A stretch of DNA of 64,000 nt, taken from Microterricola viridarii (GTDB lineage Bacteria; Actinomycetota; Actinomycetes; Actinomycetales; Microbacteriaceae). The DNA lies in assembly GCF_001542775.1 (NCBI RefSeq), contig NZ_CP014145.1:930001-994000 (forward strand), in the 5' to 3' direction. Made by a program: the position numbers and the translations under genes. This document shows, piece by piece, positions 57,865 to 64,000 of the stretch. Position 1 is the stretch's first letter, and every line of letters begins with the position of its first letter. The notes under the pieces were generated by a model. It was not told where the DNA came from, searched no databases, and saw nothing but the letters and a program-made list of their open reading frames with translations.

Positions 57865-57944
57865 CCCCACGACGCACAAAACCAGAACGTACAGAACCAG
57901 AACGCACAGAACCAGAACGCACAGAACCAGAACGCACAGAATCG
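57865..57944. repeat. 15-bp tandem repeat (ACAGAACCAGAACGC) before binding-protein gene 2
   Basis: Four to five copies of the 15-bp unit, the first decayed, fill the gap between potA and the second binding-protein gene and end eight bases before its ribosome-binding segment. The array is A-rich and unlike surrounding coding sequence. Confidence 0.85.
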
Positions 57945-57957
57945 GATGGAGACTGCA

Positions 57958-59142
57958 ATGAAGCGCACCATGCCACCCACACGGCGCCACGTAGCGCTCG
58001 CCCTACTCGCCGCCACCACGCTCGCCGCACTCACCGCGTGCGGCACCAGCGGGGCAAGCTCCGGCGGCGCAAAGGCCGCGTCGACACTCGGCCCGAACGA
58101 GGGCACCGTCTCGATCCTGGCCTGGCCGGGCTACGTCGAAGACGGCAGCAACGACCCGGCCGTCGACTGGGTGACCCCCTTCGAGAACGACACGGGCTGT
58201 CAGGTCACCAGCAAGACCTACGGCACCTCCGACGAGGGCTTCAGCCTGATGAAGACCGGTGACTACGATGTCATCGCGGCCTCGGGTGACGCCTCGCTGC
58301 GCCTCGTCGCGGCCGACCTCGTCGCCCCCGTGAACACCGACCTGATCCCCAACTACGCGGGCGTCTACGACTTCCTCAAGATGCAGTCGTGGAACAGCGT
58401 CAACGGAGTCTCCTATGGGGTCCCACACGGGTACGGTGCCAACCTGCTGATGTACAACACCGATGTCGTCTCGCCGGCGCCCACCTCCTGGGACGTCGTC
58501 TTCGACAAGGGCAGCGCCTACAAGGGCAAGATCACCGCGTACGACTCGCCGATCTACATCGCGGATGCCGCCATGTACCTGATGACGCATCAGCCCGACC
58601 TCAAGATCACGAACCCCTACGCGCTCGACGAGCAGCAGCTGGCCGCCGCCGTCACCCTGCTCACCGAGCAGCGCGCCAACATCGGCGAGTACTGGTCCGA
58701 CTACCTCAAGACGATCCAGTCCTTCGAGTCGGGAGACACCGTCGTCGGCACCACCTGGCAGGTGATCGCGAACTCGCTCACCGCGGGCACGCCGACCGCG
58801 GTGACCGTGCCATCAGAGGGGGTGACCGGGTGGTCTGACACCTGGATGATCGCGTCCAAGGCGAAGAGCCCGAACTGCGCGTACGCCTGGCTGAACTACA
58901 TCGCCAGCCCCGAGGCGAACGCGCAGGCCACGGAGTACTTCGGCGAGGCGCCATCCAACCAGGCCGCCTGCGAGTTCCGCTCGGCGGGGTCCTGCGAGGC
59001 CTACCATGCCGGCGACGCCGACTACGCGTCGAAGATCTGGTACTGGTCGACGCCGATCGCCGAGTGCCTGGACGGCCGCACCGACGTGAAGTGCACCGAC
59101 TATGCGGCCTGGACGACGGCGTGGCAGCAGATCAAGGGATGA
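57958..59142 (+). CDS. Spermidine/putrescine-type ABC binding lipoprotein, paralogue 2
   Basis: A 394-aa paralogue of the protein at 54661, with lipobox TLAALTACG, the same ISILAWPGYVEDGSN segment and the same Cys positions. Adjacent to the permeases, so it is probably the main partner of PotABC, while paralogue 1 may broaden specificity. The shared upstream GGATGGAGACTGCAATGAA shows the duplication included the start region. Confidence 0.93.
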   Translation: MKRTMPPTRRHVALALLAATTLAALTACGTSGASSGGAKAASTLGPNEGTVSILAWPGYVEDGSNDPAVDWVTPFENDTGCQVTSKTYGTSDEGFSLMKTGDYDVIAASGDASLRLVAADLVAPVNTDLIPNYAGVYDFLKMQSWNSVNGVSYGVPHGYGANLLMYNTDVVSPAPTSWDVVFDKGSAYKGKITAYDSPIYIADAAMYLMTHQPDLKITNPYALDEQQLAAAVTLLTEQRANIGEYWSDYLKTIQSFESGDTVVGTTWQVIANSLTAGTPTAVTVPSEGVTGWSDTWMIASKAKSPNCAYAWLNYIASPEANAQATEYFGEAPSNQAACEFRSAGSCEAYHAGDADYASKIWYWSTPIAECLDGRTDVKCTDYAAWTTAWQQIKG

Positions 59143-59212
59143 GCCTGGCGCGCGCGGTGGCCGGCCGCCGCGCGCATCCCGATCCCGCCCCGTTCCCAGC
59201 GAGAGCAGCCCG

Positions 59213-60130
59213 ATGAGCGACACAGCGGCCCCGGCCCAACAGCGGGTGCCCGCGCCGCGGCAGAGCCTGGCGCGGCGCGGCTCCGCGTTCTTCAGCGCGC
59301 ACCCCCGGCTGCGGCTGGGCTTCCTCATCTCGGCCCCGCTGCTCTGGCTGGGGATCGTCTACGTCGTGGCGCTGGCCGCGCTGCTGGTGACGGCATTCTG
59401 GAGCGTCGACAGCTTCACCGGCGAGATCTCGCAGACGTGGACATTCGACAACATCGTGACCGTGCTCACCGGCTCGCTGTACCAGACCGTCACGGTGCGC
59501 ACCGTGGGCGTCGCGCTGCTGGTGACCGTGATCGACGTGCTCATCGCCCTGCCGATCGCCTTCTTCATGGCCAAGGTGGCCGGGTCCCGGATGCAGCGTG
59601 TGCTCGTCATCGCCGTGCTCATGCCGCTCTGGGCCAGCTATCTGGTCAAGGCCTATGCCTGGCGCTCCGTGCTCTCCCAGGACGGCATCCTGCAATGGCT
59701 GCTCACCCCCTTCGGTGGCAGCACTCCCGGCTACGGGCTGACGGCCACCGTCATCACGCTGAGCTATCTGTGGCTGCCCTACGTCATCCTGCCCATCTAT
59801 GCGGGGCTCGAGCGGGTGCCCGACGCGCTGCTCGAGGCATCCGGAGACCTCGGTGGCAAGACCTGGACCACGCTGCGCCTGGTCACACTGCCGCTGATCT
59901 GGCCGGCGATCATCGCCGGCTCGATCTTCAGCTTCTCGCTCTCGCTCGGTGACTACCTGACGGTGAACATCGTCGGCGGAGCGAACCAGATGCTCGGAAA
60001 CCTCGTCTACACCAACGTCGGTGCGGCGAACAATTTGCCGCTGGCTGCCGCCATCGCGCTCATTCCGATCGCCATCATCTTCGGCTATCTGGCCCTCGTG
60101 CGGCGCACGGGCGCCCTCGACAACCTCTAG
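59213..60130 (+). CDS. potB: Polyamine-type ABC permease PotB
   Basis: A 305-aa permease with six predicted helices and the EAA coupling motif (EASGDLGGKTWTTLRLVTLP). ATG 59213 is preferred; earlier in-frame codons overlap the binding-protein gene. A cytoplasmic N-tail of about 40 residues precedes helix 1. Confidence 0.94.
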   Translation: MSDTAAPAQQRVPAPRQSLARRGSAFFSAHPRLRLGFLISAPLLWLGIVYVVALAALLVTAFWSVDSFTGEISQTWTFDNIVTVLTGSLYQTVTVRTVGVALLVTVIDVLIALPIAFFMAKVAGSRMQRVLVIAVLMPLWASYLVKAYAWRSVLSQDGILQWLLTPFGGSTPGYGLTATVITLSYLWLPYVILPIYAGLERVPDALLEASGDLGGKTWTTLRLVTLPLIWPAIIAGSIFSFSLSLGDYLTVNIVGGANQMLGNLVYTNVGAANNLPLAAAIALIPIAIIFGYLALVRRTGALDNL

Positions 60131-60138
60131 GAGCCCGG

Positions 60139-60939
60139 ATGAGACTCAGCCGCCTCTCCCGCAGCGTTCTCGGTGTGATCACCGTGCTCATCCTGGCCGT
60201 GATCTACCTGCCGCTCGGGGTCGTCTTCATCAACTCTTTCAGTACGAGCCAGAGCCTGAGCTGGCCGCCGCCCGGGTTCACGCTGGAATGGTGGGGCAAA
60301 GCGTTCCAGAGCGCAGGAGCCCTCGACGCGGTACTCACCAGCCTGCAGCTGGCCGTGGTCGCCACGGTGGTCTCCCTCGTGCTGGGCACGCTGATCTCGC
60401 TCGCGCTGCAGCGGTTCGAGTTCTTCGGCCGAGACGCGGTGAGCCTGCTCGTCATCCTGCCGATCGCGCTGCCCGGCATCATCACGGGCATCGCCCTGAA
60501 CAACTTCTTCCGCACCATCCTCGGCGTGCCGCTCTCCATCTGGACCGTTGTCATCGCTCACGCCACGTTCTGCATCGTCACGGTCTTCAACAACGTGATC
60601 GCGCGCCTGCGCCGGCTCGGCACCAACTTCGAGGACGCCTCGGCCGACCTCGGGGCTGGCATCTGGACCACGTTCCGGCTCGTCACGTTCCCGCAGCTGC
60701 GGTCCGCACTCTTCGCCGGCGGCCTGCTGGCGTTCGCGTTGAGCTTCGACGAGATCATCGTCACAACCTTCACGGCCGGCTCCGGGGTGACCACCCTGCC
60801 CATCTTCATCCTGAACAACATGTTCCGGCCCAACCAGGCCCCCATCGTCAGCGTCATCGCCGTGGTGCTGGTGCTCGTGTCGATCGTGCCCATCTACATC
60901 GCCCAACGGATCGCGGGGGCGGAGCGGACGGAGCGCTGA
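60139..60939 (+). CDS. potC: Polyamine-type ABC permease PotC
   Basis: A 266-aa permease with six helices and an EAA motif (EDASADLGAGIWTTFRLVTF). It starts eight bases after potB and completes the importer. A small inverted repeat (GCGGCTG/CAGCCGC, 60955-60981) follows and may end the transcript. Confidence 0.95.
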   Translation: MRLSRLSRSVLGVITVLILAVIYLPLGVVFINSFSTSQSLSWPPPGFTLEWWGKAFQSAGALDAVLTSLQLAVVATVVSLVLGTLISLALQRFEFFGRDAVSLLVILPIALPGIITGIALNNFFRTILGVPLSIWTVVIAHATFCIVTVFNNVIARLRRLGTNFEDASADLGAGIWTTFRLVTFPQLRSALFAGGLLAFALSFDEIIVTTFTAGSGVTTLPIFILNNMFRPNQAPIVSVIAVVLVLVSIVPIYIAQRIAGAERTER

Positions 60940-60987
60940 GCGCCGGATGCCGGTGCGGCTGTCGGGCGGGGTGTCAGCCGCCGGCGG

Positions 60988-60993
60988 TACGCT
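60988..60993 (+). promoter_or_regulatory. Leaderless -10 box of dinB (TACGCT, gap 6)
   Basis: TACGCT ends six bases before GTG 61000. Confidence 0.55.
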
Positions 60994-60999
60994 CACAGG

Positions 61000-62219
61000 G
61001 TGAGTAAGCAAGACGGTTCGACGCGCCAGGTGAGTGCTGCCGACGCCGACGACTCGCGCACCCCGTTCCTGCACGTCGACCTCGACGCGTTTTTCGCCTC
61101 CGTCGAGCTCCTCGACAATCCGGCCCTCGCGGGCAAGCCCGTCGTCGTCGGCGGGCTCGGCCCGCGCTCGGTGGTGTCCGCAGCCAACTACGAGGCCCGC
61201 CGCTACGGGGTGAACTCGGCGATGCCGATGTCGCTCGCCCTGCGCCGCTGCCCGAACGCCGTCGTCGTGCCAGTCCGGATGGCGCGCTACGCGGAGCTGT
61301 CCCGGCAGGTGATGGCGATCTTCGACGACATGACGCCGCTGGTGGAGCGACTCGGCATCGACGAGGCCTTCCTCGACGTCTCCGGCGCCGTCAAGCTGCT
61401 CGGCTCGCCGCGCACCATCGCCCAACTGCTCCGCGCCCGGGTGCTCGCCGAGACCGGGCTCACCTGCTCGGTGGGCGTGGCCTCGACCAAGTTCGTCGCC
61501 AAGCTGGCGTCGGGCCGTTCAAAGCCCAATGGCCTGCTGGTCGTGCCCGCCGACGAGACGCTGGAGTTCCTGCATCCGCTGCCCATCAGCGCGCTCTGGG
61601 GCGTCGGCCCGGCCACCGAGGTGCAGCTGAAACGGCTGGGCCTGAACCGGGTCGTCGACGTCGCCCAGACACCCCTCGACGTGCTGCAGGGGGCGCTCGG
61701 CCCCGCGCTGGCGCTCAAGCTGCACAGCCTCGCCAACGGCATCGACCCGCGCAGCATCAGCACAGAGCGCGAGGAGAAGAGTGTCGGGCACGAGACCACC
61801 TTCAGTTACGACGTGACCGACGTGCACGAGATTCGGCGTGCCCTGCTGCGGCAGTCGGATGACGTCGCCGCCCGCCTCCGCGGCGCCGGGCTCGTGGCCA
61901 GGACCGTCGTGCTGAAGCTGCGCTACAGCGATTTCAGTACCGTAACCAAGTCGCGCACCCTCGCCGAGCCGAGCAACGTCGGCCGCCGCATCTACGAGGA
62001 AGCCCTCTCGGCCTTCGACGCGCTCGGAGCGGCAGGCAAGCGGGTGCGGCTGATCGGCGTGCGTGCTGAGCAGCTGGGCACGGGCGGGGGAGCCTCGGGC
62101 TGTGGGACCCGGACGAGGAATGGCGAGAGGCGGAGCTGGCCGTCGACGAGGTCACCGCCCGCTTCGGCAAGGGCATGCTGCGCCCGGCCGCTCTGGTCAA
62201 GCCGCCCTCTGCGGGGTAG
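61000..62219 (+). pseudogene. dinB: DNA polymerase IV (DinB), C-terminus disrupted by a one-base frameshift
   Basis: Y-family translesion polymerase: HVDLDAFFASVE, RYGVNSAMPMSLALRRCP and LGIDEAFLDVSGA carry the catalytic acids; the fingers, thumb and little-finger domains are intact to about residue 362 (VRLIGVRAEQLG). At the five-G run 62086-62090 the frame is lost: the open frame continues with Cys/Arg/Ser-rich sequence to 62232. Adding one G restores LGLWDPDEEWREAELAVDEV to a TAG at 62217-62219. So this is a one-base deletion or a sequencing error. The polymerase core could still be active. Confidence 0.88.
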
Positions 62220-62222
62220 CGT
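62217..62222 (+). promoter_or_regulatory. Leaderless -10 box of gerW-like gene (TAGCGT, gap 6)
   Basis: TAGCGT begins with the ancestral dinB stop codon and ends six bases before ATG 62229. Confidence 0.55.
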
Positions 62223-62228
62223 AGCCGC

Positions 62229-62585
62229 ATGAGCAATATTGCTGTGCAACTTGCCGAATCTGTTCGCAATGCCGGTGCCTCCACGGTGTACGGCGACCCC
62301 GTCGAGGTCGACGGCCAGGAGATGGTGCCGGTCGCACTGGCGTGGTACGGCTTCGGTGGCGGCGGCGGTGAGATGCAGTCGAAGAATGCGGTCGCGCCCG
62401 GGGCCGGGGACGAAGCCGGTGGTGGCGGTGGCGGCGGCGTCTCGATCCCGATAGGGGCCTACATCAAGCGCGACGGCGTGCTTCGCTTCGAGCCGAACGT
62501 GATCGCCCTACTGGCGGTTGCGACACCATTCGTCGGGGTCCTCGGCTGGGCAGTGTCGCGCTTCATCAAGGTTCTCAAGCACTAG
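62229..62585 (+). CDS. GerW family (YtfJ-like) protein
   Basis: A 118-aa protein of the GerW/YtfJ family, named from Bacillus spore germination. It shows the family core (ASTVYGDPVEVDGQEMVPVA), a Gly-rich middle, the YIKRDGVLRFEPN segment and a C-terminal membrane helix (VIALLAVATPFVGVLGWAVS). Such proteins are common in non-sporulating actinobacteria, where their role is unknown. Confidence 0.87.
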   Translation: MSNIAVQLAESVRNAGASTVYGDPVEVDGQEMVPVALAWYGFGGGGGEMQSKNAVAPGAGDEAGGGGGGGVSIPIGAYIKRDGVLRFEPNVIALLAVATPFVGVLGWAVSRFIKVLKH

Positions 62586-62592
62586 TCGCTGG

Positions 62593-62748
62593 CTAGCGGC
62601 GGCGCCAGAGCGCCCGCAGCTGTCGGAGCCTGTCCGAGAGCGGCACACTCACCGGCAGGCCGGCCGCGAGCCTGCGACGCCGGCGCAGCGACAGCCAGAT
62701 CAGCACGAGCATCAGCCCCGCCAGCGGCAGCAGAATCAGAATGCCCAT
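62593..62748 (-). CDS. 51-residue single-helix membrane protein
   Basis: A short frame starting at ATG 62748: a hydrophobic helix (MGILILLPLAGLMLVLIWLS), an RRRRR stop-transfer run, and a basic tail. I call it because TAGCAT lies seven bases upstream on the same strand, the leaderless geometry used by many neighbours, and because its stop falls eight bases from the convergent gerW-like gene. Function unknown. Confidence 0.5.
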   Translation of the reverse strand: MGILILLPLAGLMLVLIWLSLRRRRRLAAGLPVSVPLSDRLRQLRALWRRR

Positions 62749-62755
62749 GCCCTCG

Positions 62756-62761
62756 ATGCTA
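62756..62761 (-). promoter_or_regulatory. Leaderless -10 box of 51-aa protein (TAGCAT, gap 7)
   Basis: TAGCAT on the minus strand ends seven bases before ATG 62748. Confidence 0.45.
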
Positions 62762-62790
62762 CCGGCGCTGCCAGCCGCCCCAGGTCGGGC

Positions 62791-62796
62791 TATACT
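62791..62796 (+). promoter_or_regulatory. -10 box of the TPP-riboswitch operon (TATACT)
   Basis: TATACT lies just before the riboswitch; CTGCCA 17 bases upstream is a weak -35. Confidence 0.55.
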
Positions 62797-62805
62797 CGGT
62801 GACGA

Positions 62806-62893
62806 ACACGGGAGTCCGGTGAGCCGGGCTGAGAGGAAGCTGATCAAGCTTCGACCGTCGAACCTGATCTGGATCATGCCAGCGCAGGGAGGC
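62806..62893 (+). ncRNA. TPP riboswitch (THI element)
   Basis: All conserved THI-box parts are present in order: the CCGGTGAGCCGG stem, CTGAGA at 62829-62834, the optional P3a hairpin GAAGC/GCTTC (62836-62852), and the 3' core ACCTGATCTGGATCATGCCA followed by GCGCAGGGA. It binds thiamine pyrophosphate and should shut off ykoE when thiamine is plentiful. Confidence 0.95.
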
Positions 62894-62910
62894 CAAACAA
62901 TCTCATACCC

Positions 62911-62940
62911 GTGCCCTCTTTTCACTCAACGAAAGGGCAC
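62911..62940 (+). promoter_or_regulatory. Shine-Dalgarno-sequestering hairpin (riboswitch expression platform)
   Basis: GTGCCC at 62911 pairs with GGGCAC at 62935-62940, and TTTC with GAAA, hiding the AAAGGG ribosome-binding site of ykoE. This suggests translational control by the riboswitch. Confidence 0.6.
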
Positions 62941-62945
62941 GAACA

Positions 62946-63587
62946 GTGCATGCAACACTCGCACCACAGAACACCTCCTCTTCACACGGCACCACGTTTG
63001 CGGGCATCGCCCGCTGGCGCGTCGTTGATATCGTCGTCGCCAGTGTGCTCGGCGTCGCCGCCGGCGTCGTCTTCTGGGCCTGGGGCCTCGCCTGGGAGAC
63101 GGTGAGCTCCCCGCTGAAGGCCGCGCTGCCCGGCGTGCAGGCCGGGCTGGCCGCCGTCTGGCTGTTCGCCGGCGTGCTCGGTGGCCTCGTCATCCGCAAG
63201 CCCGGCGCGGCCATCTACACCTCGACTCTCGCGGCCGTTGTCTCCGCTCTCGTCGGAACTCAGTGGGGCGGTTTCCTCACGATCGAGGCCGGCCTGGTGC
63301 AGGGCCTCGGCGCCGAGCTCGTCTTCCTGCTCTTCCTCTACCGCCGTTGGAACCTGCCCGTCGCTATCCTCGCGGGCGCGGCGGCCGGCCTCGGCATGGC
63401 GATCAACGACCTGCTGCTCTGGTACCCGGGCGCGGCTACCGAGTTCACGGTGATCTACACGGTGTCCGCACTCATCGGCGGCGCCATCATCGCCGGTGCG
63501 CTGTCCTGGTTCGCCGTGCGCGGGCTGGCCGCCACCGGCGCGCTCAGCCGCTTCGCCTCCGGCCGCCAGGCCCGGATCGCCGCGTAA
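62946..63587 (+). CDS. ykoE: ECF transporter substrate-binding subunit YkoE (thiamine precursor)
   Basis: S component of an energy-coupling-factor importer for hydroxymethylpyrimidine/thiamine precursors. The 213-aa protein has about five to six helices and the YkoE segments WRVVDIVVASVLGVAAGVVF, LVIRKPGAAIYTSTLAAVVS and LGMAINDLLLWYPG. GTG 62946 follows the sequestered AAAGGG. The TPP riboswitch upstream confirms the thiamine role. Confidence 0.93.
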   Translation: MHATLAPQNTSSSHGTTFAGIARWRVVDIVVASVLGVAAGVVFWAWGLAWETVSSPLKAALPGVQAGLAAVWLFAGVLGGLVIRKPGAAIYTSTLAAVVSALVGTQWGGFLTIEAGLVQGLGAELVFLLFLYRRWNLPVAILAGAAAGLGMAINDLLLWYPGAATEFTVIYTVSALIGGAIIAGALSWFAVRGLAATGALSRFASGRQARIAA

Positions 63588-63609
63588 GGCGCACGGAGCG
63601 GGACGAGTG

Positions 63610-64000
63610 ATGGCAATGCAGCAGGGTGCGGCGCGCGTCGACGTACAGGGCTGGGGCTGGCGGCACGCCGGCCGCAGCTCGTGGGCGGTGGCCGACGCGG
63701 AGTTCACGATCGAGCCGGGGGAGCGGGTGCTGCTGCTCGGCGCGTCCGGCGCCGGAAAGTCGACCCTGTTGCACGGCCTCGCCGGGGTTCTCGGTGGCGA
63801 TGAGGAGGGCGAACACCGCGGCTCCCTGCTGATCGATGGGATGCCGGCTGCCTCCGCCCGCGGCCGCAGCGGGCTCGTGCTGCAAGACCCCGATTCGCAG
63901 GTGATCCTCGCCCGGGTCGGCGACGACGTCGCCTTCGGCTGTGAGAACCTCGGGCTGCCGCGCGAAGAAATCTGGCGGCGCGTCGGCGAGGCGCTGGACG
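63610..64000 (+). CDS. ykoD: ECF transporter ATPase YkoD (3' truncated by window end)
   Basis: The first 130 codons of an ABC ATPase energising the importer: GWGWRHAGRSSWAVADAEFT, Walker A LGASGAGKSTLLHG, and the Q-loop LVLQDPDSQVILARVGDDVA. The signature and Walker B lie beyond base 64000. GGAG at 63595 serves ATG 63610; a GTG three bases earlier is an alternative start. Members of this group are often double-ATPase fusions. Confidence 0.93.
   Translation, partial: MAMQQGAARVDVQGWGWRHAGRSSWAVADAEFTIEPGERVLLLGASGAGKSTLLHGLAGVLGGDEEGEHRGSLLIDGMPAASARGRSGLVLQDPDSQVILARVGDDVAFGCENLGLPREEIWRRVGEALD

Noticed and set aside
57446..58262. Pentapeptide-like or Arg-rich frame across the end of potA and the 15-bp repeat
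   Set aside because: It is the +1 shadow of potA continuing through the tandem array; repeat residues (RTEPE) come from the 15-bp unit.
54661..60939. A novel multi-gene system built from the two binding proteins and the gene at 56001
   Set aside because: All parts fit a PotABCD-type importer plus one unrelated conserved gene; nothing suggests a new pathway.

Overview
This 64-kb window is a high-GC actinobacterial chromosome segment, most like a Microbacteriaceae (Micrococcales) member. The basis is the gene order smc-ftsY-ffh-rpsP-khpA-rimM-trmD-rplS-lepB-rnhB-DUF2469-yraN-comM-dprA-xerC-rpsB-tsf-pyrH-frr-cdsA-divIVA, the GlgE glycogen pathway, an F420-type luciferase-like oxidoreductase, frequent GTG starts, and dispersed repeats of the TTGAGCCTGTCGAAA type. 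I see no prophage, insertion sequence, CRISPR array, tRNA or rRNA. Nearly everything is chromosomal core.

Layout. 1-9.3 kb: end of smc, a 722-bp gap full of 138-bp repeats, a secreted glyoxalase-like protein, the SRP pair ftsY/ffh with small genes between, an LLM oxidoreductase, an HtrA-like protease and a YbdK-type ligase. 9.5-27.9 kb: the translation, secretion, RNA and DNA-processing core (rpsP to frr), then cdsA, a DivIVA-motif protein and a lytic-transglycosylase-like exoprotein. 27.9-34.7 kb: a hydrolase, an AI-2E family exporter, a large hendecad coiled-coil DivIVA-like scaffold, and an unusual membrane-lipoprotein fusion coupled to a YbbN-like co-chaperone. 35-42.2 kb: glycogen/alpha-glucan genes glgB, glgE and glgX on the minus strand. 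42.2-54.5 kb: cysteine desulfurase and mnmA (tRNA thiolation), ligA, a secreted alpha/beta hydrolase, a Tat-exported phosphoesterase, and gatCAB. 54.6-61 kb: a polyamine-type ABC transporter with two paralogous binding lipoproteins. 61-64 kb: dinB (frameshifted), gerW-like, a 51-aa membrane protein, and a TPP-riboswitch-controlled ykoE-ykoD thiamine-precursor transporter that runs off the end.

Four cross-cutting signals stand out. (1) A leaderless promoter grammar: a TANNNT hexamer exactly 6-7 nt before the start codon at 13 genes, and 9 nt before it at three more. It includes a palindromic core that can serve glgX and the cysteine desulfurase symmetrically, and stop codons that double as -10 boxes. 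(2) Two unrelated hairpin repeat families found only in intergenic gaps between convergent genes. (3) Many 13-15-bp tandem minisatellites in leaders, intergenic gaps and protein ends, two of which multiply candidate start codons (glgE, gatC). (4) A one-base deletion in a G-run that scrambles the C-terminus of DNA polymerase IV. No wholly new multi-gene defence or biosynthetic system is evident; the novelty is in regulation and repeats, plus a few odd proteins.
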